Positions 56,001 through 63,496 of a DNA stretch of 64,000 nucleotides are shown one piece after another. A program made the position numbers and the translations under genes. The stretch covers positions 1-64,000 of the forward strand of contig QLIY01000611.1 in assembly GCA_003260075.1 (NCBI GenBank). Reading direction: 5' to 3'. The notes under the pieces were generated by a model. That model did not search any database and was not told the origin of the DNA. It was given only the letters and a program-made list of their open reading frames with translations. Source of the stretch: Phallusia mammillata (taxonomy: Eukaryota > Chordata > Ascidiacea > Phlebobranchia > Ascidiidae). Position 1 is the first letter of the stretch, and every line of letters begins with the position of its first letter.

Positions 56001-59000
56001 GGATCGGATGTAGTTTCAGTTATAGCTTCCGTCGTTGTTGTAGCCGAAGTTGGTGGATTAGATGTAGTTTCAATTGTTGCTTCCGTCGTTGTCGTAGGTG
56101 AAGTGGATGGATCGGAAGTAGTTTCAGTTGTTGCTTCCGTCGTTGTTGTAGCTGAAGTTGGTGGATTAGATGTAGTTTCAATTGTTGCTTCTGTCGTTGT
56201 TGTTGTTGCTGACGTTGGTGGATCGGATGTAGGTTCAGTTATTTCTTTCGTCGGTGTGATCTCAGATGTTGCTGTAAAAGAGAGTTTTGTTGCAGGTTGC
56301 TGGTCTGCGGCAAATACGTCACAACTTATAAAGTCAGTGTTTACATAATTTAATGTTGTACACTATATAGTAAAGTATGGATTTAATAGTACCCTAGAAA
56401 GCACTTACGTTTCTGTTGTTTGGTCAAAAAACTTCCTAGTAGTTTGTTGATCGTGTTTCTTATTTCCAACTTTGTAACTTCAACTCCGTCTTTTCTGTAA
56501 AAAAATAACGTTGTCAAAAATTTACCTCAAGAGCTTACGTTTCTGTAAAACAGATTTTACTGACTTTGACAACAGCGTGTAACCCAACAAAATTCGCTCC
56601 AAAACTTCTCCATACACAATCCCTTGATGGACGACAGACTTTGGTGAAAACTCTTCTGAGTATTCTGATGAGGTTAGACTTGGACCACTACCAGCAGGCA
56701 ACTGTTGTGTTTAAATGGGTGTTTGAAGTAAGCTTTACTCGATTAGATTTTATGTAAAACGTCACTCTTACTTCTGTCGTAAGATTTCTCACTAGAAAAA
56801 ACACTTCACAAACTGATGGTGCGTAGTTTGCGTGTAATAATTGAAATCCAACAAGATCAACAAGTGAATCACCAATCTCCAAAGTGTCGTAAAATCTGTC
56901 GTTTTTCGTAGAGTCGTCTGAACCGAATTCTGAAACGACCTGAAGATAAAGCGCAACATTACACGACGAAACTGCTTTCTTCATTCGAGCAAAATGTTTA
57001 GCACGACTCGCCCGAGTTACGTTCAATTTGCATGTCAAGTCAAGTAACTTCGTGTATTCGATTTCCCAATGAGTAACATCTGATTATTTTTTACATTTTA
57101 TTAATTCTGCGTTGCGTACAATATAAAAATATTTTCAATTAATGGAGAGTTTTTGCGCCAAACAGGTTACCCAAGTTTCCTCCGGCACAAGATAGTTTAT
57201 CTTTTTATAAATGTAGTGAAATTACGTCCTGTTACCAGCAATTACTTTAGACAAGGCGAATATTCAAAGCTTTGCCTTGTCTCAATACCATAAAGCTACA
57301 TCTTAGACAACGAAAACATTCAATACCATGTGCAGAACTATTAATCGTATTACACATAAAGGACGGGGAAACAATATTACCAACTTACCTGGATAATATA
57401 TTTGCTGTTGTAACTTTTTTCTATCCTCCAGAGGGCGACAAAGGGGTGTATAGCGACCGATGAGAAAACGGAATTTTTGTCCCTAAAATATATTTATTTT
57501 TGTCTAAACTTACAAGCTGTCTCACAACATCGTACCATGGCATCTACCTGTAAGTTTGTCCATACATGACTTTCTCCGTTGTGCTGCCGTTCACCAATAG
57601 TTTAATCTGAAATATTTTTGTACATAAACATTTTTTAACATGACAAAATGGTTTAATTATTTCGGCGAACTCTTTGATACCGTTTTGCAACATCAAATTC
57701 TTCACGCAAGAAGTGTGTTCAATTTATTAGTAAACAAGTATATCTCAATACCTAAGTGATAGCTTGTACGTCCGATTGCTTTGGTTATTAAAACGAAGCG
57801 AAGATAATGGTACAAGAGAAGGATTTACCTCGTTTCCTTTTACGTACATTCCCGAGCCACTATCGTATATCATCATGTTCATTGGATCATCGTATGAATA
57901 GTTGTGAAAGTTTGCAATCTGAGCTGAAATCTCATCCGCACTTGTAACAATCGAAGCCATAGCGTCATCAATGTCAAACGAGTCTGTATGCAATAAAATA
58001 CAAGCGATAAAACAATCGTTAAACTTGAGAAATTTGACATGTTTTTTTATTTCATGATGAGGTACGTATGTAAATACATCGTGAAAGGTAACAGGTTCCC
58101 CCAGGCGCACGACGACAGATTATATTATCATACTTCGCCACAAAATAGCGATTTCAAGTTTTTAACTTCAAATTGCAGTGGAAATGTGCACGATATGGAA
58201 ATTTTGTTGGTGAAAAATTCATTCAGGCACCAGAAAAGTCACTTGAGAAGGTGAAAAACGAGTTTAACATATTCAACATTTTAAATTCTAAAAGCGATAA
58301 TTTGTTTGCAAGTTGCAATGTAAGTTACGAAAAACTTTTACCGTTAGATTTTCACCAGCAGATTTTAATTGTTATTGAAGCCAAGATATGTTTTCAACAC
58401 AAAAAATATTGTGCCAGTTTCTACCGCCAAATATTGTTTTAATTCATATGGCATATAACCTGGAATTTATTCGATCGCAAACAATGCAATATTTTAGTGA
58501 TGCATTGAGCAATGGGATTTACTTGATTTTACGTGAAGGGTTTCAGTCGAGTTTAAACAAAAAAAAAACAAAAAAAACATTTGTTTTTTTCTGTTACAAT
58601 TACTAATAAGTAACCCTGTAACTATTTTGGGTTCCCACAAATGCCCTAAAATTGGCTGCAAAATGCTTTACCTTTCATGCATCTCATATTTTCAAAGGTG
58701 TTTCTAGACGTCACAGCACACTTTGTTGGAGACATACAAATGTGTCAAACATGTCTTGTAAAGCATTTGTAGGGTATGTTGCTTTAGGGCAGGTCAGAAT
58801 TGGCCAAATATTCGATTTTACCCAAACGTTTAGGGCGCATTTTTAGTTCATCAGTACAAAATAACCAATAAAATACTTTAGTTTGCTAAACCTATCTGTT
58901 AGTAAACAATTAGTATTGACGTTTAAAGCTTTTGTTTGCAACATTCTTTTATGCCTCCAGAAATATTTTTCAAAGACAATGCCGCACAATATTAATTTAC

Positions 59001-59127
59001 GGTAAGAGTTTTTGTTACTACTATGGCTAATTTAGGACAACAGTTTACCATCATCACTTTGGGCTTCGACTCGGGCGATAAAAATCAGCACCGCAACAAA
59101 CCCACATTTCCAGTAGTTTTCTAACAT
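27397..59127 (-). CDS. Gene B: giant secreted protein of about 14 repeated modules, paralogue of gene A
   Basis: About ninety exons read on the minus strand from a signal peptide at 59127 to a TGA at 27397-27399. The module architecture, exon sizes and phases match gene A. Modules 2 to 13 alternate between an alpha type and a beta type. The alpha type has C 106 nt, E 119 nt, a [24 protein letters not shown] D, an F without the PGR motif and no linker. The beta type has C 100 nt, E 122 nt, an [12 protein letters not shown] D, an F with PGRRIS and Thr-rich linkers. The gene ends in the same cysteine-rich domain as gene A. I found no membrane exon, so it appears to be secreted. One module (11) is cut by an assembly join. 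Confidence 0.85.
28362..28407. other. 46-base G run inside a coding exon (gap placeholder)
   Basis: The run lies within the third exon of the gene B cysteine-rich domain, between WSRDST and the CCC|GTAAG donor. Comparison with gene A suggests only about four codons belong here, so 46 bases of poly-proline coding is not credible as native sequence. Confidence 0.75.
28695..29100. mobile_element. hAT-like MITE in an intron of gene B
   Basis: The left end CAGTGGCTCTCAAACG and the right end GTTTGTAAACCGCTG are imperfect inverted repeats of the CAGTGGTTCTCAAAC type seen elsewhere in the window. The interior has GCGGTCC/GGGCCGCGGGCCCC stretches near each end. The flanking 8-mers ATTTAAGT and CTTTCAGT match at six of eight positions, consistent with an old target duplication. 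Confidence 0.65.
30020..31885 (-). CDS. Gene B module 14 (last module, shortened A exon)
   Basis: Exons: A 31885-31800, B 31726-31671, C 31581-31482, D 31406-31254, E 30982-30858, F 30263-30169, G 30082-30020. Exon A keeps RSSNLTQHMQDYHPYQY but goes straight from YDDSNK into a GTAAAT donor. The DGGxDMYDxGN motif found in every other intact module is missing, with the frame kept. D is also diverged (TSNVNASNGTY, SASMCKVFFYL), and E is one codon longer (125 nt). F retains APGRQITKDEIDATML. A MITE at 30299-30515 lies in the E-to-F intron. Confidence 0.8.
30299..30515. mobile_element. hAT MITE, 217 bp, with perfect 8-bp target duplication
   Basis: Ends CAGTGGTTCTCAAACT and (inverted) CAGTGGTTCTTAAACT. 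GTTAAAAT flanks it at 30291-30298 and 30516-30523. Interior GGAGCCGCA repeats. It lies in an intron of gene B module 14. Confidence 0.9.
31953..33850 (-). CDS. Gene B module 13 (beta type)
   Basis: Exons: A 33850-33705, B 33626-33571 (a partial extra copy at 33515-33479), C 33405-33306, D 33240-33088, E 32911-32790, F 32674-32595, linkers 32408-32346 and 32003-31953. Marks: LLDRLLAANLTKHIVDS and KDGGRDMYDTGNQ in A, AVQPFIALFNIN in C, TSNLGADSSG and [11 protein letters not shown] in D, VFGFVLLST in E, SPGRRISQTELEATML in F. Both linkers are Thr/Pro-rich. A 10-G run at 33516-33525 separates the two copies of B. Confidence 0.83.
33957..35113 (-). CDS. Gene B module 12 (alpha type)
   Basis: Exons: A 35113-34965, B 34887-34832, C 34755-34650, D 34529-34377, E 34221-34103, F 34048-33957; no linker. 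Marks: TQANLLISHINGFYSYRYG and RDGGRDMYDVGN in [13 protein letters not shown] in [21 protein letters not shown] and [11 protein letters not shown] in D, FLGYLLLSR in E, RVSSDDIRISMERLLETKF in F. It is nearly identical to module 10 over long coding and non-coding stretches, so it is a very recent duplicate or an allelic copy. Confidence 0.83.
35301..35454 (-). CDS. Gene B module 11: fragment joined to a linker across a gap
   Basis: The start of a beta-type A exon (GTSILLDRLLAANLTKHLVDS, 35454-35393) runs into a 10-C stretch on the coding strand (G run at 35383-35392 on the plus strand). It is followed at once by a linker exon beginning ETPGVSPTVQNTT (35376-35301). The rest of A and exons B to F are missing. 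The A fragment is almost the same as module 13 and the linker almost the same as the one after module 9. A full module was probably lost in assembly, or two copies were misjoined. Confidence 0.65.
35561..37396 (-). CDS. Gene B module 10 (alpha type)
   Basis: Exons: A 37396-37248, B 37176-37121, C 36401-36296, D 36141-35989, E 35827-35709, F 35652-35561; no linker. Marks: TQANLLISHINGFYSYRYDN and [13 protein letters not shown] in [14 protein letters not shown] in [20 protein letters not shown] and SVCEVYFHI in D, FLGYLLLSR in E, RVSSDDIRISMKRLLETKF in F. A 627-bp MITE lies in the B-to-C intron; module 12 lacks it. Confidence 0.85.
36446..37072. mobile_element. MITE, 627 bp, with GGTAC-rich left part
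   Basis: Inverted ends CAAGGATGGCA and TGCCATCCTTG, flanked by CACAAGGC (36438-36445) and GACAAGGC (37073-37080), a 7 of 8 target duplication. The left 170 bp is made of short GGTACGGTAC repeats in both orientations. The near-identical intron of module 12 has no insertion here, so the element arrived after the duplication or is polymorphic. Confidence 0.8.
37590..39246 (-). CDS. Gene B module 9 (beta type)
   Basis: Exons: A 39246-39100, B 39024-38969, C 38898-38799, D 38712-38560, E 38381-38260, F 38130-38051, linkers 37851-37777 and 37664-37590. Marks: LLDRLRSANLTKYVINSYQY and [13 protein letters not shown] in A, AVHPFIALFNIN in [21 protein letters not shown] and [11 protein letters not shown] in D, VFGFILLST in E, TPGRRISQAELDATML in F. 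Both linkers are rich in Thr, Pro and Val. Confidence 0.85.
39317..40696 (-). CDS. Gene B module 8 (alpha type)
   Basis: Exons: A 40696-40554, B 40492-40437, C 40357-40252, D 40102-39950, E 39715-39597, F 39408-39317. Marks: RDGGRDMYDGGN in A, VFFTVNGYETRAVYNETY in [13 protein letters not shown] in [20 protein letters not shown] and VCEVYFHI in D, TLGYLLLSQ in E, RVSSDDIRVSMERLLEAK in F. The donor after F is GCAAGT (GC-AG intron), where modules 6, 10 and 12 have GTAAGT at the same place. A degenerate CAAGTCAAGTC repeat (39755-39870) lies in the D-to-E intron. Confidence 0.85.
40802..42834 (-). CDS. Gene B module 7 (beta type)
   Basis: Exons: A 42834-42689, B 42586-42531, C 42468-42369, D 42266-42114, E 41946-41825, F 41753-41674, linkers 41220-41136 and 40855-40802. 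Marks: RLQSTNLTQHVINSNRYTY and NDGEGDMYDGGN in A (a GE in place of GG), TQPFIAFFNID in C, SDIGADGNG and [11 protein letters not shown] in D, AILGFILLST in E, TPGRRISQEELEATML in F. Linkers are Thr-rich. Confidence 0.85.
42947..44625 (-). CDS. Gene B module 6 (alpha type)
   Basis: Exons: A 44625-44477, B 44363-44308, C 44218-44113, D 43773-43621, E 43330-43212, F 43038-42947. Marks: DDGGKDMYDEGN in A, VFFTVNGNETQAKYN in B, GHPFIAFFSIGK in C, SNLGTDGIG and [11 protein letters not shown] in D, GLGYLLLSR in E. F is more diverged (VGMQVSSYDIRFTLEQVL). The C-to-D intron holds an 83-base G run, and the D-to-E intron holds a duplicate pair around the 10-G run at 43472-43481. Confidence 0.85.
43944..44026. 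other. 83-base G run (gap placeholder)
   Basis: The longest homopolymer in the window, in an intron of gene B module 6. I see no biological reason for it. Confidence 0.75.
44892..47060 (-). CDS. Gene B module 5 (beta type)
   Basis: Exons: A 47060-46906, B 46805-46750, C 46678-46579, D 46504-46349, E 45931-45810, F 45450-45371, linkers 45080-45006 and 44936-44892. Marks: RIRRANLTKHLTDFHPYAY and [12 protein letters not shown] in A, ASHPFVAFFFIN in [21 protein letters not shown] and [12 protein letters not shown] in D, IFGYMLLST in E, SPGRQILQDELEATML in F. The two linkers are Thr-rich (EDTTTTLTT, VVTTTVITTTT). Confidence 0.85.
47238..51528 (-). CDS. Gene B module 4 (alpha type, spread over transposon-rich introns)
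   Basis: Exons: A 51528-51380, B 50202-50147, C 49900-49795, D 49432-49280, E 47808-47690, F 47326-47238. Marks: FRTGNLTDHIF and [12 protein letters not shown] in A, VYFTVNDNRTLAKYN in B, VQPFIAVFNLDK in C, SALGSDGRGNF and [11 protein letters not shown] in D, ILGYLLLSK in E, VSSIEIRKTMEELL in F. This module occupies over 4 kb because several MITEs and duplicated blocks sit in its introns. Confidence 0.83.
48398..48566. repeat. Truncated copy of the 260-bp CATGGGCGCCGG element ending at a 10-C run
   Basis: The first 159 bases are identical, as far as I can see, to 48918-49076. The copy then stops at CCCCCCCCCC (48557-48566). It may be a second allele or contig end and not an independent insertion, since no target duplication is visible. 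Confidence 0.6.
48654..49240. mobile_element. Degenerate hAT-like MITE hosting a nested element
   Basis: It starts CAGTGGTTCTCAATTGGTAG and ends around GGTCCATGGGCTGAAACAAG then TCGAGAACCT, a decayed inverted repeat; GGTCCATG motifs mark both halves. A younger 260-bp element sits inside. The exact right end is uncertain. Confidence 0.5.
48918..49177. mobile_element. Nested MITE, 260 bp, with perfect 8-bp target duplication
   Basis: Ends CATGGGCGCCGGCA and (inverted) CATGGGCGCCGCCA. ACTGGTCC flanks it at 48910-48917 and 49178-49185. Near the ends it has GAGGGGGCAA and its inverse. It is inserted into the older element at 48654-49240, so it is the younger of the two. Confidence 0.88.
49441..49740. 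repeat. Duplicated intron segment around a C run
   Basis: The sequence ATCATAAACTTGTCTGCGGA and what follows up to TTATTGTCTAA occurs at 49447-49525 and again from 49539 to about 49617, separated by 11 C (49527-49537). It lies between exons C and D of gene B module 4. Confidence 0.8.
50240..50391. repeat. Duplicated intron segment around two C runs
   Basis: CTCATACATATATATATTGC through ACGTCACATCTCTT occurs at about 50246-50308 and 50319-50380, with C runs at 50309-50319 and 50381-50391. The two copies differ by one TA unit, as expected for alleles. Confidence 0.8.
50559..50898. mobile_element. Possible MITE, about 340 bp
   Basis: Inverted ends CAGTCCTCTTCAACC and (inverted) CAATGCTCTTCAACC match at 13 of 15 positions. 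I see no clear target duplication. It lies in an intron of gene B module 4. Confidence 0.55.
51749..54140 (-). CDS. Gene B module 3 (beta type)
   Basis: Exons: A 54140-53986, B 53833-53778, C 53721-53623, D 52994-52842, E 52694-52573, F 52463-52384, linkers 52317-52219, 52142-52092 and 51802-51749. Marks: MLDRLGTVNLTSHLPDFHKY and VDGDSDMYDEGN in A, THPFIAFFNID in C, SNLGADGFG and [11 protein letters not shown] in D, VFGYMLLST in E, APGRQITQAELETTML in F. It has the most linker exons of any module; the first two are Thr-rich and the third (VAQSSIQSTFFDIP) is not. Confidence 0.83.
53099..53603. mobile_element. hAT-like MITE, 505 bp
   Basis: Ends CAGCGGTTCTCAAACT and its exact inverse AGTTTGAGAACCGCTG. 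The flanking 8-mers (TAACAATT, TCCTAAAT) do not match, so the target duplication is decayed or the element is recombined. It lies in the C-to-D intron of gene B module 3. Confidence 0.75.
54237..55535 (-). CDS. Gene B module 2 (alpha type, compact)
   Basis: Exons: A 55535-55387, B 55327-55272, C 55164-55059, D 54956-54804, E 54679-54561, F 54328-54237. Marks: [12 protein letters not shown] in A, VYFTVNGNQTWAKYD in B, ASHPFFAIFTID in C, SNLGADGNGEYSNETGSIT and [11 protein letters not shown] in D, YLGYTLLSK in E. There is no linker before module 3. A partial second copy of the F start and E end lies around the 10-C run at 54442-54451. Confidence 0.85.
55684..57983 (-). CDS. Gene B module 1 with a long mucin-like linker
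   Basis: Exons: A 57983-57829, B 57606-57548, C 57482-57389, D 56939-56772, E 56701-56565, F 56494-56409, G 56271-55684. Marks: DSFDIDDAM and a degenerate acidic motif (YDSGSGMYVKGNE) in A, IHPFVALWRIEK in C, SEFGSDDSTK and APSVCEVFFLV in D, LLGYTLLSK in E, EVTKLEIRNTINKLL in F. It matches gene A module 1 exon for exon. The last exon (588 nt) encodes about 195 residues, nearly all Thr, Ser, Pro, Ala and Glu. Confidence 0.85.
55800..56240 (-). repeat. In-frame 60-bp tandem repeat encoding Thr-rich mucin-like linker
   Basis: A unit of about 60 bp (20 codons) recurs seven or eight times within one exon. The coded unit is like TTTTEATIETTSNPPTSA, with ATI/ATT and SNPP/SDPP variants alternating, which hints at a 120-bp higher-order unit. 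The composition predicts dense O-glycosylation and an extended stalk between modules 1 and 2. Copy number is likely variable between individuals. Confidence 0.88.
59049..59127 (-). CDS. Gene B exon 1: signal peptide
   Basis: ATG at 59127 is followed by MLENYWKCG, a hydrophobic core (FVAVLIFIA) and RVEAQSDD, then a GTAAAC donor in phase 1 that joins DSFDID at 57983. It matches gene A exon 1 in layout. A TATATA stretch at 59252-59257 lies about 125 bp upstream and could be a core promoter element, but this is weak evidence. Confidence 0.82.
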
Positions 59128-62100
59128 CTTTATGGACCCTGGAAAAATTTGAACAAATATATCAGCAAACTATTTGTAATTTTTCAGTCAAGTGCTAGTC
59201 AATCATACACCGCTCCAATCAACTCTGATCAAACTTTTTTTCGCCCACAGATATATACATCAACTTTTTTCTTGAACTTTTGAAAGCAGCAATCCAAAAA
59301 CTCCGTCGTTTTTTAATGCGTGGGAGCAAATGCTGATCACTGCTACTCTGCGACGAGCAAACAGGTTTTTATAACCAACAAGCGCCCGCAGGCCCGGCAC
59401 CTAGGTATAAGTATAGATATGGTGGAATAAAGGTGCCGTGGGCGCAGTTTGCTTCTGCTCACGGTATGGTTCGGCATTGGCTGTGTTGCAGACAACTACA
59501 AATTAATTAACACTAGGGAGTTAATCATGGCAATGCGACATCTTGTCGGTTTTAAGTCGCTGTTTGTCTTGCATAAACCGCAGAGTGGTTAAAACAAATA
59601 AGATATAATTTTTTATTATTATTCACAAATAGGTAGACTACCAGGTCTAATAGGTTCATGAAGCGATACCATTCAAACTTTTGTTCAGTCTTTTGTGGTA
59701 ATGCTGTGAAATAAGTGCAATATTATAATATTAAACAATATCAATTTAATTTTCATATTTTATGTTACATAGGTCCTTAATGCAAAGCTCTACAGTATGT
59801 GACCTTTAGCAACATGTTTCCTCCCTTGCTGCAAATGCAAATAATTGCCCCGTGGTTTACCCAAAACTCCACAATTGCCTTGTTGAAGCCAAATGACCTT
59901 GTCTGTGGGTTCGGAAATGTCGTGCTGTGAGACAGAATGTGGCCGAAACTGCCCCAGGCAACCACTAAGTCGATAACAATCTCAAAGTGCGAAGTCATGG
60001 CTGATTTGAGAAGATTATAGCTTTTAACTTTTTCTCTTCGCGTCTTTTGCAATGTTTGTTGCATTTACAAACATTACGAAAACGAGCAAGATTTTTGTTT
60101 TGGGATTAACACATATTCTTGATGTATGCTGTTTAAAGTTATTGCGGAAAACGGCTTATGGATGATGTTTACGCGTTGATGTTCACCAAATGAACAATTT
60201 GTACCAGCCTCACATTTTGCGTTAAAAAATAAATTAAACGTTGTTTACTCCCATTAAGCCAACCTTGTAACACATTTTACAATACGCCTTAAAAACTAGT
60301 TGCAAACCACCAGAAAAAGTAACAGAATGATTTTAGCCGCAACACATAGATTTATAACTCACTTTTATCAGTTGCGGGTTGCGGCGGGTATTTTTTTATA
60401 AACAGGTCTTGCCAAGAAGAAAAGACGGCAATGTGCGCCCAGTCGCCCACGCATCTCCTTTTAATGCAACATATTTTATTCTGCAAAGATGTGCCGATTA
60501 AGTGCTTCTTGTCACGTGACTAAAACAACATGCTCCCGGCTTTTTCGGTAGTGTGTCTGACAGGTCACGGACCCTTTTCACCTCATTTGCACTTGTAACT
60601 GTGTTTAACAGTTTGACCTTTGTTAAAAAGTATGTTCTGATCATGCTAAAACTAACCTTTTGTTGGCCTGTTATTATTTCAACAGTTTTCAGGTTGCGAC
60701 GTATTTTTTCATGTTCCTTTTTTCGTGTGGTTGGACAAGAACATCGTTTGCCCGGCGGGGTTTAAAAATAAACTTTGTTTGTTTCATGTCAACGCAAAGC
60801 AATGTTTTGACATACAGCAATTAGTGTTGTATGGCAACAAACGTTAAAAGATTTTGTTTGACTTTAAATTATCAGCAAAGCAATATAGGCTTATACAAAA
60901 CGCAAAATCTGATGAAAGCGTTACAGATATGATATCTCGTCTCCGAGCCGACACTTACCTCTTTGCCGCCCTCCGCTGGATCAGGTTATGGCATGGCACC
61001 GACAAGTAAATTGGAAGTACAAGAAGCAAAATTCTGCCTATAAACTATAAAAATCCAGGATACAGAAGCATGTTTAAACGGAATCAACAGTATATATTTT
61101 CCCATAAAGACAGTTTGTTACTGTAAACAAGTAAAAATCAGGGTATACTGTAGAAGAGTATTACAGTAAAACATGCTACAGTAAAAAATTCTGTCAGTTT
61201 TTACTACAGTATACTACAGTAAAACATGCTGTCAGTCGTCCAACCAACGAAGCAAACATACATTTACAGTGAGGAAACGCACTAAACACAATATCAGGTG
61301 GTCGTGCCTTCTGGTGGCGTCAGACTAGTCGACCCTTGTCGGTGTACCGCAAAGATAAGGTTTTTGTAAAACAGGAGTGAAGGATGTGTGGGAATGACGA
61401 TATAAACTACGTTTTTTAACGAGTGGATGGTAGAATATTGATTCGCAAGTTAATTGTGGAATAGGAAATTGTTATCACTTGAATTTGCCTGAAAATAAAT
61501 ATTACTTTTCTTTCAGACTCTCGGTGTGTAATGTTCGTAAGGTATGTTTGTCTCGGAATCAAGTGGCCTGTTTTTGACAATACATATAAAAATATGACGT
61601 GAATGGTTGAAGGTTCATGTTTTCGTCATTAAGCGAGAAGCCTCCACCAAACCTAAGTCGAATTCCGAAAGTGAGAAATTTCAACCCAAGGAAACTTAAA
61701 TTGGTTGACGCAAAGTGTATCATTGAACTTAAAAGTCAAAACTAAACAATTAAAAACTTCTAGCTCACCAGCTTTATAAGCGTTATGCATTCACATTTTA
61801 TTTTTGATCTAATTGATTGCAAGTGAATCAGGGATGCTGTTCTAAATCCTGCTTTGTTACTTGCTTGTTTTGTATTCAGTGCTTTTGGAGGTTCAGATAA
61901 AGCTTTATGACATTCTTGTACGTAGCATGAGCTGACATAAGCCTTTTTAAACGGCCAAACACCCACAGACAAACAGCGGAAAAAAGTACAAGCAAATTTT
62001 TGTGCCAATTTTATTAAATACCATTGACTTGTGACGGGCAAAGACAGTTGTGAAATTTTTCATTCAATTTCGTTAAAAAACATTACAGAGCAAAAACATA

Positions 62101-62138
62101 AAATCTATTTAGTCACTTAAAACTTGTTTTTTTACAAG
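59128..62138. other. Intergenic region between gene B and the CYP26-like gene
   Basis: I recognise no protein or RNA gene here. At 61130-61240 a short ACAGTAAAACATGCT motif recurs with TACTACAGTA palindromes, possibly a small MITE or satellite remnant. The gene B promoter should lie just above 59127. Confidence 0.4.
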
Positions 62139-63496
62139 TCATTCACTGTAAGGTTTAACGGCAATTTTCACAGACTTGTGGGCTCTCATCATAGGACTGG
62201 TTGCAATGTTTGCTTTGGTGACCAAGTTAATGTCGACGCTCCGAACAAGCTGGAACAGAAAGAGACGAAGGAAGAGTAACCCGTAATTTTTTCCAGCACA
62301 CATTCGAGCTCCTTTTCCGAACGGAACAAAACTGAAGGAAGATGCCTTACTCTTTGCCCCATCGATGTTGTTGTCAGTAATTTCATTTTCGGGATCGTGT
62401 AGGTCTTTTTCTGGCTCAAATCTCGTTTTGTCTTCTTTGTGAAGAATTTTTCCAGCTGCTTCTTCGTGCGTAAACCGAATGCTGTATATAACCTGCCATC
62501 CTTTCGGTATTTGGTATTTCTGTCGAGTTACAATAAATTTGTTAAAACATAACTTTAACATATTTAAAATCGAATTCCTTAAAATCTTTGCAGAAGATAG
62601 GAGATCAAGTTTGCAAACAGCTTTATCTCTATTATCAACTCGTTTCGCTCACCCCAACTTGAAATGTTTTCAGTGCCACACGAATTGCTCCAGGAATGGT
62701 AGGTGTTACGCGCATGGTTTCATTCACAACTCGACACAAGTAGGGAAGTTTATTGAAGTTTTCGTGTTGCAGATTTACCAAGGGCGTGTCCCATAATCCA
62801 ACCTCACGAATCTCCTGGCGCAAACGTTCAATGATCTAAACAACAAAAAATAATACAAAACCATGTAAACTGTTTTTTCTCCAATTCTAATATGTTATAA
62901 GAATAGTTCCGTGTCACTTTAATGTGAAAAACACTAGCGAACGTTCCAACCTGTGGTCGTTGTGATAAGTGCAGCATCAGAAGTGACGAGGAACAACGTA
63001 GGCTCTGTGATCCAGCGAAGATGAATTCCAGCGAGAGATTTTGCAAGTTCTCCAATGTGATAGTTGTTTTTTGTTCCGCCCGTGCAAGCTTTAGGATGTT
63101 TACCATGACACTTTCAGCTCCACTTTTCTCGTCGGATAAATCGTCCTCCACTGAAGACTCGAGTCTTGGGCGCAATTTGGTTTCCACTTTTTTAAAGATA
63201 AATTCTTGAGCTTTGAGACCCTTAACAGAACAAATATACTAAAAAAATTTGCACCAGATATTAAAACTGAAAGCATGAGAACCCAGAATAGTTTTGTCAT
63301 TTACCTTATAGAAGCTGAAACCGGGAAGTGCAATTGGCAAACAAAGAATGCTGTTAACAATATCTTCTTCAGCTTGTATGTAACGTTGTATATCGGGATC
63401 ATCAGGGGAGATACCAAGCAGCACCGTCATCATCGTTTTAGAGACCATCTGCGTGCAAGCCTCAAAGACAGATATTGAGTCACGCGATTGCCATTC
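62139..63496 (-). CDS. CYP26-like cytochrome P450, C-terminal exons
   Basis: Four phase-0 exons in coding order: 63496-63305, 63220-62951, 62835-62653, 62519-62139, ending in TGA. The best family match by motif is CYP26, the enzymes that 4-hydroxylate and clear retinoic acid in the endoplasmic reticulum. Support: the K-helix ETMR, followed by RVALKTFQVGKYQIPKGWQV, very close to the vertebrate CYP26 pattern; TRFEPEK in the PERF position; and the heme loop FVPFGKGARMCAGK with the cysteine ligand in FxxGxRxCxG. The I-helix reads FIFAGSQSLR, where CYP26 enzymes normally have an acidic residue and Thr. The N-terminal exons (membrane anchor to C-helix) are not seen here and probably lie beyond 64000, so this is a partial gene. 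No functional link to genes A and B is implied. Confidence 0.82.

Noticed and set aside
59777..60064. 95-codon minus-strand frame
   Set aside because: No homology, no splice context and no coding bias; it lies in intergenic DNA.
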